Source: Diorhabda sublineata
Taxonomy: Eukaryota; Arthropoda; Insecta; Coleoptera; Chrysomelidae
Assembly (NCBI RefSeq): GCF_026230105.1
Contig: NC_079477.1
Span: 5,833,001 to 5,897,000 of the forward strand
Direction of reading: 5' to 3'
Length of the DNA stretch: 64,000 nucleotides
Made by a program: the position numbers and the translations under genes. Shown here piece by piece: positions 12,185 to 23,751 of this stretch (the first letter of the stretch is position 1; each line of letters opens with the position of its first letter). The notes under the pieces were generated by a model. The model saw only the letters and a program-made list of their open reading frames with translations, searched no databases and was not told where the DNA came from.

Positions 12185-13352
12185 GTTTATATTTTTGACA
12201 AATAGCGAATAAAGGTTTTAATCTTCTTCGTTTCTGAAGTCAGTTTAGAACATCTGATCATAATCCATACTGACTATTATAATTCTATTAATTTTATGAT
12301 TATCACTTTGAATACTTAATATATGGAATCTATATAGAAACATAATATTTCAGTTTATTTCTAATAACATTTGCAGCATTTTTAGCTATACGAGACCATC
12401 GGTAGCACTAGTGACACCTGTCGAAATAATCGAAAACAGCTACCAGATCATACTAGAACCCTGTAACTGTGAATATCTGCAAGACCGAAGCATACAATAT
12501 TTGTTCATTACAAATTTGGGTGATTAAGAAATTGTACAAATATTGTGTGTCTATATGACAACGAGTACACGATTCTCGTCCCGTACTGTTAGTCGCGGAC
12601 GAAAGTGCTGTATTTTCCCGGTATCATATCTAATACTCAAACAGATTTATGAGTAATCAACTCACCTTGATTCGCGAAAATTACGAAATGGGCGACATCT
12701 GTTAATTTCTTTTAAACTTCAATAGAGGTGAGCAAAAAAGCCAAAATACGAACTAATGTTATTATTTTATAAACAATAGAAAGTGTTATATGAAATTCCA
12801 GTCTAAAGAGTAGAATAATATATGGTTAAAGTAATTTTATGAGATAAAAATAACCACACATCCATAAGATGCACTTCGAAAACAATAAAAATATTTTCCT
12901 ATAGAGATATAGATGAGATTATTATAACAAAACACGAAGTATTATCAGCAATCTTGAATTGGAGGCAAGACTTATTTTCAATAATGTTCTTTTATATTTA
13001 AAATTGCTCGAATTGTATCAATAACAAAACTTATAAGTATAATTTAAGGTAATGCAAAATATTTGAATGTAAAAAGCATAATTAGAATTAATTTCAAATG
13101 TTTATCACTCAATAGTTTGTTTTTTTGTCTAATGACACTATATGAGCGCAAGTGCGATTGCCAAGATAGATTTATCCACATATTAGTATTAGTATTCTTC
13201 TTCATCTCATTTGCTTAGTTATTTGAATAATTAATTTGAAATTATTACAAAAATGAAATTAGGCTTTTAACTCGTCCATGACATAGACCGTGAATGCACT
13301 GAGCGGAAAGCGTTTAATATTGTTTCTTCATGTTTTTATCACTGCAGTGATT

Positions 13353-13356
<4 letters not shown>

Positions 13357-13402
<46 letters not shown>
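13357..13402. repeat. (TA)n microsatellite
   Basis: About 46 bp of uninterrupted TA dinucleotides between Pin4 and the ionotropic receptor gene. Confidence 0.95.
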
Positions 13403-13411
<9 letters not shown>

Positions 13412-15169
13412 ATTTCTAGGATAGCTTTTTTATTTATTCATTTGTTTGTTTAATTTTCAAAATTCTAGAAATTCTTTTCTAGTATATATTCGTGTCAGTT
13501 TATAATTCAAAGTCATAGTGAACGGAACGAAATAGTAAGAAGTGACTGATGAATTTAAATAAATTATTAAAGTGTCTAAAGTTTGTAAATAAATTGAGTA
13601 AGTAAAAGGCAGTGTGTATAAATTCACCCCTCAGTCATAAATATTTTAAATAAATAAGAAAAACATAACAATAGTCTACAACCTACGCTGGTTTGTATTA
13701 AGTTAGCAAATTATCACATTATGTATTCTGATAATTAAAGTTCATACATAACAGTATTGTAAACAGCATGTAAAATTCACTTTATACTACCTAGGAAAAC
13801 AAAATAATTATTGAACCTTATCATTATGTCCGACCAGCTGTCCTTGAATTTTTTTCACGTAAAGGTTAATAGCTATTTGTATAACAAGGGAGGAGAGTGC
13901 TACTTTTCCTCCCGAGGATGTAGTTCCACTACACGTCGGGCAGTAATCATTCGAGGAAGGAAAAGCATTTTACTCCCATGTTATACATATGATTTTTCCA
14001 CCTACCTCAAATAAGGAGTTACTTTTAAATAATTTATTCATGAAACTAATAAAAAATTTATTAAATAACTAAAACTAAATAGGTATAGTATAACTTATAG
14101 GTACTTTATTTTCATTCTTGCATCCAACATATTTTTATTTTGTGATAGAGTAATTATTGATATTAATATTGAAGGTCAAATTTTGAGCAGTTTTTGTGAT
14201 ATTTTTATTAACATTATTATTCAGCTGGTATCCCCCGGAAGTAATTGGCCGATTACAATTAATTTCAATAACTTTAGTGACTCCCATAATTTGATTCGAA
14301 ATGTTTCGCTTTTTCGTAAAAGGTTGCTGGCAATATCCTTCAGCGACATTTGTAAACTTCGTGTTGCTTTAAAGCAAAAATTACTCCTCTAGAATTTGCA
14401 AGTAAACTTGCTGAGGTTCTTGTGAAACTATGCCCCTTATAATTTATGGTATTAGGCAATTTTAAAAATTCTTCAATTTTTTCCGAAATATTAGCAATAG
14501 TACCTATTTGTTCCATCCATTTGGTTGATACATTTTCCTGCTCTATGGCAGACAAATAAATGTGTCTGATCTGCTTAAGGGCATAATGATATATATTTTT
14601 TTCCTATAGAAAGGAAAAGTACGACTTTGCTCTCTAGGTGGAAAAATTGTTTATCAGTCAATATTTAGTAATGAATTTCGTAGCTCTATATCGCCAAACA
14701 TACACAAAAGGTACGTTTTTTGAAACAAACTGTATACACACACACACGTCCCTCTAAGCATAGGATAAATTCGCGGATGGATGTGAAGAAGAATATTCCA
14801 CCACCCCCTGTCATTTTGACAGGTCCTCATCGTCTTTCGCGTCGCAGTTTCTCTTTCTTTCTCTTCCCTGAGTTCTATTGTAGATTCCGGGAAGTCTTAT
14901 ATTTTCGTTAAGAGTTAGCTTGTTGACTATACACTCTTGTCTTCTTGGTCTGGACGTCTTAATGTGTGTGTGTTTTCACTGCATTGGGTAAGCCTTTTCT
15001 AACCTTCTTCGGCAATAAAAGATCTGATCCGAGTGGTCCTTCGCCTTCTCTACAGATGTCCCCGATGTATAACTCGGCACTTGCTTATTAGATGCGGAGT
15101 TACCGTGTCCTCCAGGGAGATGTCCTCTTGTGGGTTGTACATGCACTTAGTACGCCACGCCTTTTGTGT

Positions 15170-15240
15170 TGAATAGCTCAGCGGTCTGTTGCCAAAGTCG
15201 GTCGACTTATTGTGTCACCACGAGGTACGAAATCCACCCT
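15170..15240 (+). repeat. tRNA-derived SINE head candidate
   Basis: AATAGCTCAGCGGTCTG matches a tRNA A box (TAGCTCAGTGGT type). About 40 bp downstream GAGGTACGAAATCCACC matches a B box (GGTTCGAATCC type) with two changes. The spacing fits an RNA polymerase III internal promoter. No clean cloverleaf or acceptor stem is visible, so a tRNA-derived SINE is preferred over a real tRNA gene. Confidence 0.4.
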
Positions 15241-16105
15241 CTCCTATTTTAGTAAAACGTATGACACCCATATTTGATCTATTACTATGTGGCTTAAAAA
15301 TCATTGCCATTTTCGTCGTACCGTAAAAGTAAAGGGAGGGTACTTCCCAAAAGGTTAGTTTTGTGCACCTGTTAACGTTTTGTCACAATTTATAAGTATA
15401 CAAAATTTGAAGAAACCGTTGAGATATTGATTGTTTCTCGCATAACTGTCTTCTGCAATTGATATTGAAAGAACTACAGTTACAATAGAAGGATAGCCTC
15501 GCGTTCCTCTTGCAACTTTTAAACACCCCAAATTACTTTGGAATCCAATCTCTTATGCTTTCTCCATACACGATTTATACCTATCACTATTTGACCTTTA
15601 GTATAATATAAATCCTATTTTTTATCATCTTCAAATGAATATGCCCTACTACTACCAGTGATTTCTAGAATGTAAAATTAGGTTGCAGCTCGCAAAAATG
15701 AAACTTCGCGTATTACTAAGAAAACATATATCTGTATTTTTATTTTTTTCCTAATCAATATATCTTTTAAATACCTTTAAACTTCGGGGAAATCCACGAA
15801 TAATGCAAAAAAAAATAATGTAATTCCTGCAGAAAGTTTTTAAGGCATTTTGGATCTGTCACAGAAAGTCCCAAGAAAATTCATCCATTCAAATAGACAC
15901 TTATAAATATTCAAAAGCACCGCTAAATTTTCATGTTCAATAGACCACCCAGTCAATGCGTAATGATCGGAAGATATATTCTTATGATACAATTAAGATA
16001 TTTTCTGTGTTTGTCAACCATTTGTTTTATGAATAAATGCCTTCGTAATTATACGTTACCACATCTTATCTGATCGAAAGCACGCGCAAAATGTATTAAA
16101 ATTCA

Positions 16106-19100
16106 ATGTCACTTACTTACAGAAGCACGATGCTTCTCGTTGCCATGAAAATTTATGCGGTAAAATTATTGTTTTTAACAACAGTCTCCGCAAATCTTTT
16201 CATAATGAACACATCCCAAATATCGGTAGAGACCAGAATATCTTTGGGTAATTGCATAGTAGAAACCAGTACAAGATATTTCAATAAGGATTATGAAGTA
16301 ATTACTTATTCTTTACCTTTGATGGAACTGGATAATAAAATAAACTCATATTTTGTGATAAGCCATTTTGTATTGAGTGATTTACAAAAATTGCACCGCT
16401 GGACGTTTTTAGTAAGAAACATGAATATACCTCCTCAATCCGTTAAATTTCTTGATGTAACAACTGTGTATATCATACAAATAAGAGAAAGTGGGGAATT
16501 TGCTGAAACTCTAAAAAAACTCAGACAGCTCAAATCTTGGAATCCTCATGCTAAATTTTTGATAGTATCTACGTCGTTCTTTAATTATCCAGATGTAGTG
16601 GCTACTGAAATCACAGAGAATATGTGGAATTACAATATTCAAAACGCTGTAATTTTATTATCCGATCCCAAAGATAGAACTGTCTTCAATGTTTACTCTT
16701 GGGAACCTTATAGTAATAGAAGTTGTGGAGATAATTTTGAAAATACTTATATAGACCGATGTTCGTACGGAAAAACCGAGTATAATAATCCATGGTTCAA
16801 TAAAAAAATCACTGGGGACCTCTACAATTGTACTATTAAAGCTTTATATACAAAGTGGCCGCCTTTTGTGATCGCAAACAAACCGACTTATCAAAAATCT
16901 CATCTATTACAACAACAAGGTAATAAAAGTGTTATTACCATATATGTGATACTTCTATATGGAGAGTTTATATAAGTGGACGCTGTTCCGTCAGAATGGC
17001 AACGATTTCTCTATTCTCTGAGGTTTCAGCTCTGTTTGCGTATTCTCAGGCATGCGTAGTATAGATAAAGTGTCTCGAACGAGAGAGAAATGAATATTGT
17101 CGCTACCTTAACCTTACGTTTTTTCTCATACCAACTGTCCAAATTCGAGTATTACATATATGGATATTACACAATACATAATCACATTATTTGACTTTCT
17201 TTTTGTTTACCCTATTGCTTGTAGAGCAAGAATAAATTAAGTTCGGTATGCGTGGATTCCTATTGCCGAAACATTGTAAAAAAATTATTAAAAAAATGAA
17301 AAAATGTCTTACTGTCATCGCGAATATTAATTTTTTTTAATGTAATCGACAGTAAATTTTATTGGCTTTTAGAAAAAAAATTACGTAAGCCATTTTTTTG
17401 CCGGAAGGGTTTGATATACCTATTTGAAGTGTGTGAGTAGGGCTAAAATATCTCCATCTTGCTGGAAACTTTGTTTTTATTTTATTATTATGTAATTTTT
17501 AGAAATATCTTGGTATGCGCGCTCAAAAACTGCCGGAAAAAACCGCATACCACCTTGAAGTGCATAAAATATATTAGCATCTACTCCAAAATGTACGAGG
17601 TTCAATACATTTATTTTGGAGTAAATGCTTTTTGTGAAATAAGATGTATTTTTCTCTGCTTAGATTTGAAAGAATATGAGGATTAATATGTCGAAGGTAA
17701 ACTGTTTACCTTCAGTCACTGAAGACGATAACTTGGTTATCAAAACGCGCGTCAGACGGTGTACTTGTGAGTGTTGATGTAAACAGTGTATTCAGTATCA
17801 TTCGCTGCTGTCCACTTTCACTGTTAGATGATTTGTAACCACACAAAAATTATATAATACCAATAGCGTGTTATTTGATATACAAAGCATTAACCAATGC
17901 ATATTGGCTACCACTAATCAAAATTACCTTTTTCGCTTCAATATACCTGTTAATCCTCCAAAGATAAAAGTAATTTAATGTCAGCAACAAAAATCATAAA
18001 CTATGATGTTATATTTACTACAGAAAATTACAAAATTAGGTAAGAGCATGATAAGCCACCCCTCGACGATCATTATGAAACTCATACATAGACTATTGAT
18101 GATCGATTTATTATATCTATTTTATCAAAAAACATCTACTTTCAGAGATACCAGGAGTGGCCATTATCTCAGGAAGGCTGATACTTGTAGATATCGAACT
18201 ATGGATAGCTTTGTTCGATAGATCTCATCAGGATATATCTGTGTGTGAAAAGTCACGAAAAATCAATTAAATTCAATCAGTAGATGGCAGCAGTACACTG
18301 TTACACTTCTATTGCAATGTATTCAACTTTCATTATTATTACCTAACCTAACCTAACCTTACAAAAATTTCTAAATTTTCATTTTACCTATTGATTTTTC
18401 GTGAAAATAATATATTTGCATACTTTTTCCACAGAAACTCTTCTGTCTATGAGTCAATCATCATGACTTTTCACCCACAGATAGATCTTGATGAGATCTA
18501 TCGAACAAAGTTATCCATAGTTCCATATCTGTTAGCCTTCCTGAAATAATGGTCATCTTTGGTATCCCCGGTAGCAAATGTTTGCGCATAAAATAGTCAA
18601 TGTATAGAGTTCCATGATGATCGTTGAGGAGTGGCTTATCTTACTTGTGCCCAAAGTTACTTGTAAAAGTGCACTAACAATTCAGCTGATATGACTGACA
18701 TTGGGTGAGTACTTTTAATTTAAAACTTATGAAGATGCAAGTGCGCATGAATCAATGTATGCATGTATATTGTTCTTAGAAAGTCATATACACTGCAATC
18801 CAAAGGATCTATTGTGTCTCCATTTCTTGCTATGGAACTGGGGATACTCAGAGTTTAAAGCTGATCTATCAATCCCATTTCTTTCAGAAAATTCAGGATG
18901 TGGTATGACTCTAGCAATCAAGGATCTTCATCTTCTATTTCATACATTCCTAGTTGTAATTTTATGGAGTTCCCTCTATCTTACATTAAGAGAGTCCTCT
19001 ATGTTACAGAATCTGCACGTTGCACTATCTACTAAACCTGGAGTCTTTAGGTGTACTATGGAACGCAAAGATAAGATTCTTGTCAGTATTCGTAAATTAT

Positions 19101-20772
19101 TCTTACCTGTACTGTACTGGCTCTTCCCATATTTACCTTCTTTTCCAATTGCGTATATTTCTGCTTGAAAAATACTTGATGTTTTGCATTAGCTTGCCGA
19201 ATATTTAATTTTGGACCCTTACACTCCTACTCCAGTTCTCTCTGCTGTTCTGGAACCATCTATAAATCTGTGATGGCATTTTTCCTTATTTCTTCTCCCA
19301 TTGAATGAGGTTTTTTCGGACACACTATAATATATAAGGATGTGGAAGATTTAGAATCAGTATTAGTGCAGCTGTTGAGCATGTTATTATATCCCTGGTT
19401 GCACAAAAGCCAGCCAGTCTTTGTACCTTCGAGAGATAAATTCTCTTGGTGGAATCAAATATCTAAGCTTCATCTGCATATATTAGGATCAAGATGTATA
19501 ATGATTTCTATTCAAATCTAACCAATAACAACATTTTTGCTATATCTGTATTTTTCATAAATTCTAGTATTTGATATATCTATTTTGTAGTCTCATTTCT
19601 ATTTAATTTTAGGTATTGAAGTGAATCTTCTCAATATGATAGCTGAAAATTTGAATCTTTTTGTACTATACCAAAAAGATAAAGATGAAGCTTGGGGAGA
19701 TATATACGATAATGGAACTGCTATTGGAACTTTGATTTATTTAATGAATGATGAAGTTGATGTATTAATTGGTGGATACACCAAAACATTTCAAAAAATG
19801 CTTTTCCTTGACTGCAGCCGCTCTTTTATACAAGAATCTTTGATATGGTGTACTCCTCATGAACCAATACTCCTAGGACTGAAGCCTATGATAGAAATAT
19901 TACCCATAGAGGGTTGGTTGGGAATCGCTATAGTTTACTTCATAACTTCTTTAAGTATTTGGTATTTGAGTAAAAATAACGAAAGTGAATTGTGTACTTA
20001 CAAAAAACTGGATAATTGTTTTTTATACACATTTTTAATGCTAATAGGTTTTGCTGCAAAAGCTCTACCTACATCCAACAGAAGTCGGTATTTTACAGGT
20101 CATTTTATGATATTTAGTTTATTTGTTAATATTTTATACACTACTTTTCTCACTAGTACCATCGCCAGTCAAAAATTTAAGGAAAAGTACCGATCAATGG
20201 AAGATATCTACGAAAACAAATTGAATACTTACTTTTTACCTTTGGCAGAAAAATATTTTCAACCTTACTTCGAAGATAATGAAAATTATATAGAGGGTGT
20301 ACCAATATCTTTGATACAAAAAAAATGGAATACTTGTAAGAACGCGACAATTTGTATGGAAGCAGTATTAGGAGGAAATGATAACGCGCTTTTAACAACT
20401 GAACTATTTAAAGAATACCTTTTTACAAAATATGGACAACTGCATAAAAGTCGATACAAACCTTATTGTCTCAAAAAACCAATACTCAGTCTACCTATAA
20501 ATATAGTTATGAGGAAAGGCTTTCCTCTATTATTTTTATTTGTAGACTTGATAGACAGAATACAAAGTGCAGGCTTCATATCTAAATGGGAAAAAGACAT
20601 ATTGGAACGAAGGAAGGTTAATATTTACAGCGACAAGGAAAATCTTATGGATTACAATACAATTAAATTCAAAAATCTGGTTACGATTTTCGAATACATG
20701 CTGTTTGGTATTCTTTTTGCTATTATAGTGTTTATAATTGAAGTTGTATTCTATAGAAGAATATGTTGGTGA
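16106..20772 (+). CDS. Divergent ionotropic receptor (IR), 2 exons, ~657 aa
   Basis: Exon 16106-16919 and exon 19613-20772 join through a phase-1 GT-AG intron. Translation may begin at 16106 or at the ATG at 16145, which directly opens a signal peptide (MKIYAVKLLFLTTVSA). Exon 1 gives the extracellular N-terminal domain and the start of ligand-binding lobe S1 (ALYTKWPPFVI). Exon 2 completes S1 (IEVNLLNMIAENL, DEVDVLIGG), then membrane segment 1 (about 373-391), the pore region, membrane segment 2 (FSLFVNILYTTFLTSTIAS), lobe S2 and a last membrane helix before RRICW at the C-terminus. This is the layout of insect IRs, chemosensory cation channels derived from ionotropic glutamate receptors. 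Sequence is very divergent, typical of gustatory or species-specific IRs rather than co-receptors; the ligand cannot be inferred. Confidence 0.9.
18035..18655. mobile_element. Third inverted-repeat element, in the IR intron
   Basis: The left arm (about 18035-18265) and right arm (about 18395-18655) are diverged reverse complements. Shared blocks include GATAAGCCAC / GTGGCTTATC, TTGTTCGATAGATCTCATCA and its complement, and CACGAAAAATCAAT / ATTGATTTTTCGTG. The roughly 130 bp loop holds a CCTAA array. No ORF is supported. Exact ends and target duplication could not be fixed. Confidence 0.7.
18341..18359. repeat. Short CCTAA (TTAGG complement) array
   Basis: ACCTAACCTAACCTAACCTT carries three perfect copies of CCTAA plus a degenerate fourth. 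TTAGG is the common insect telomere unit. Such a short run may be chance or a relic of repair. Confidence 0.5.
18780..19400 (-). pseudogene. Non-LTR retrotransposon RNase H-region remnant
   Basis: On the minus strand a broken frame reads FIDGSRTAERTGVGV (the RNase H start with catalytic Asp), then SIFQAEIYAIGKE (conserved FQAE with catalytic Glu), and after further decay LVDSATCRFC, the start of the zinc-knuckle tail. This order is that of I/Jockey-type elements. Stops and frame changes make it dead. The long plus-strand frame over 18755-19168 is its antisense shadow. It lies in the IR intron. Confidence 0.8.
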
Positions 20773-22978
20773 ATCTACATATTGTTAACCTTTGAAATAT
20801 ATGTAGTCACACATTAATTAATAGTTGGACAAAAAATTGTTCCTCGAACAACCCTCTTCATAAATGTTAATTAAAGAGATGAATATATAAATTTTACTTA
20901 ACCCGTACTGGCAACTATTCCAAATATTTCTCCATGTATTGATTCCTATACTATGTGAATTGTGTTTTAGTAGATTAATTCAATCCAAGGAAATGGGCAT
21001 TTTGGACGCAATCAGGGGTAACTTTATGAATTTTTTATATAAGTTACTGTGAAGTATTGACAATGTATCTGACCAGATTTTTATGTGGTAAAAATAACTA
21101 TTAGTATTTTTTGCAACAATCGTCAAATTAAGAAAAAAAAATTTCAAATCAGAGTTGTAAAACTTTTACACAAAAATGGTCGCTTGAAGTTTTTCACAAC
21201 TGTTATTCACGCAGTTAGGATGGTTACAGTTTGGGAAATGATAATTGCGGCTTAAAAAAAATCATATTGTTGAAACATTGTCTTTTTTAATTTAAAAATA
21301 AGGTGGAGTTTAGGGGGAAAAAATCTTAAACTCAAGTTGTAGATCTTGTAATGTTACACAAAAATGGTCGCTTGAAGTTTTTCACTATTAATATTTGCAT
21401 AGTTAGGGTGGCTAGAGCTTGGGAAATGATAACTGCAGCTTCAAAAAAATCATATCGTTGAAACATTGTTTTTTTTTAATTAAAAAAAAGGTGAATTTTA
21501 GGGGGAAAAATTTCAAGCCTAAGCTGTATATCTTGTAATATTACACAAAAATGTTCGCTTGAAGTTTTTCACTACTGATATTTACATAGTTAGGGTGGCT
21601 ATAGCTTGCGAAATGATAATTGCAGCTTCAAAAAACACGTTAAAATTCCATTCAATTTTTTTAACGCAACTTTTCAGCGAGTTTTTTACAGCTGTAATTT
21701 TCATTCTCTAATCTCTAGCCACTTTAATTTTGTATATATCGATAGTAGTATAAGATTTCAAACTATTTTTGTGTAAAATTGAAAGATCTATAACTTTGAT
21801 TTTGTTGCTTCCAAGAAAAGTAAGATATTAAAAGAAGTTAGATGTTTATATAAAAATGTATGTACAGTTATTTTAAAATCGATAAAAGATTGCATTGAAC
21901 CTTAACCTTACCACAAACTTTTACCTGAGAGAAAATTCTTTGTAAATCTATCGAATACTTTATACTAATTTATATAAAAAATTCATGAACCCCAGATTTC
22001 GCATTCGAGGACCCATTTTATTGAATTACTTTCCTCACTTTTTGTACAATCAATTTTGAGGCTTTAAAATATTTCCATATACCATACCTCAACACATAAA
22101 CAATGTGCTTTTAGGGCTTCTCTGTGGTTAATCAAAAACAAAGAATCTGATAGTCCGTCTTTATCATAATTTTTTTGAACTACAAATTAAGAAATATGTA
22201 ATAATAAAAGTTTTAACGCGACTATAAACATACAAAAAATACATTTATTAATTGTGGACTAAATTATTCACATTATATTTTCCAAGAAAACAATTTTTGT
22301 TAGTGTAATTATAATTGGCAAAGTTTTGACATTAACTTAGTTCTCATTAATTGTAGATGTTAAGCAAATAAAAGACAATTTAATTGTAGTAATTCATTGT
22401 TTTTTCAAAATTCATACAAACTATGTCCATTACTTAGTACATTTTAATATTATAAAAAAACTCGACAATATAGAAATGACAACGCACACAACCAAGGAAT
22501 GCTATACAACTAATAAGTGTTAAAATCTTTATTGATTAATGCTAGTAAATTAAAAGAATGTATAAATAGCATAAAATAGAGTGTAAATAACAATTACATG
22601 GGTAACTACAAAAAATTAAACTAGGGAAAAATCCACTCATCATGAGAGTATGCATTATTTGATAATACACTGTTAGCTTTTTTAGTTTTGTTAATAGTTA
22701 TTGCAATATTGTTAATGGTGTTATAAGCAGATTTGAAAAACCTACCAGTAAGATGGAAATTTGAAACACATGGGTCACACATCACCTAAGTCTTCATTGA
22801 CTTTTTTTCAATAAATAATTACAATGCGCTAAGTAAGACTATACTGAGGCTAAAAATTCCAAATATATAACGGGATAACAGTACCAATGCAAAAAAATAG
22901 GACAAGGAAACATGTAGACACGAGTAAATTTGATAGGAATGAAAAACATGACAATCATAGCAAAGAGACCAAGGCATA
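20773..22978. other. Intergenic DNA between IR and SHPRH genes
   Basis: No gene is supported. The stretch holds the ~187 bp tandem array at 21110-21640; the remainder (21640-22978) is AT-rich sequence in which I see nothing definite. Confidence 0.5.
21110..21640. repeat. ~187 bp tandem repeat, about 2.8 copies
   Basis: The marker CGCTTGAAGTTTTTCAC recurs at about 21182, 21369 and 21556, giving a 187 bp period. Each unit also carries GTTAGG(A/G)TGG, GGGAAATGATAA or GCGAAATGATAA, CATAT(T/C)GTTGAAACATTG and TTAGGGGGAAAAA. Copies differ at scattered positions. The array looks like a small piece of satellite or an internally repeated transposon. Confidence 0.9.
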
Positions 22979-23290
22979 AATGAAGAGATCAAATAAAGAA
23001 GCAGGAGAAAAAAGAGGAAGAATTGTAGAGAGAGACTAAAGAAATAATTAATAGATCAAATGAATGAATCCAAAAAAAAAGAGAAAGAATTGGACTAACC
23101 AAGGAAAAGATAAAGAGATTAAATAAATAAATTGGGCAAAAAGAGGAAAAATTGGGAGGAGAAACCAAAGGAGGTATGAAGAGATAAAAAATAAAAAAAA
23201 CTGAGAACAAAGAGAAAATGAGACCAAGAGAGAAATTAATAAATTAAATAAAAGAGCAGGGAACAAAAAGAGAAGAAATTAGAGGAATTG
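22979..23290. repeat. Purine-rich imperfect tandem repeat, ~61 bp unit
   Basis: About five diverged copies of a purine-rich unit, each with a variant of AGAGATNAAATAAA followed by AAAGAGGAAAAATTG and GAGACCAAAG. A related block appears near 33445. Frames across it are low-complexity and not genes. Confidence 0.65.
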
Positions 23291-23751
23291 ACATGGAAAA
23301 TACACTATAAGGATATGATACATATAGGAACTCTCATCTGGCACCGAAAAGTAGATTGGAAAGCGAAGAAGATAAATAATATTATTTTATATACTGAAAC
23401 ATATAAAATTTTAATAAAACTTAATATTGTGGATTTTTGATAGTTTTTTTTTGGCTCGAAAAAATTGTTTTGGTACATACATTCTGTTTCATTCTCATAT
23501 TTCACTTATTTTAGAAAAAAGCAATAAATTGAGAATATTTGATAGATAAAAAGGATCATTATATAAAAATCAGATATATTTTATTAAAACTTCTAATAAA
23601 TACTGCTACCTAATTTAAATTATCATAAGTACAATAAAACTTTATTTTTGAAGATATGAAAAAATGTTTCTTAACTTAAATTGAGATCCACAGACATCAC
23701 CTTAGTACAATCTACATCATTATTTTTGACACTATCTATTTGATGTAAACA

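Larger units (their letters stand above)
12190..16100. other. Intergenic DNA between Pin4 and the ionotropic receptor gene
   Basis: AT-rich sequence without a gene that I can support. It contains a TA microsatellite (13357-13402), a tRNA-like segment near 15170-15240 and unplaced repeat-like sequence around 13810-14640. A short minus-strand frame at 14340-14555 is not recognised and has no supporting exon structure. Confidence 0.5.

Noticed and set aside
14340..14555. 71-codon minus-strand ORF as a gene
   Set aside because: No family recognised, no splice context, and the surrounding sequence looks repeat-like; not enough to call.
18755..19168. 137-codon plus-strand ORF with hydrophobic segments
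   Set aside because: The opposite strand carries the RNase H motifs of a non-LTR element; this frame is its antisense shadow.
22989..23266. Minus-strand Ser/Phe-rich ORFs
   Set aside because: Translations of the purine-rich tandem repeat, no independent support.
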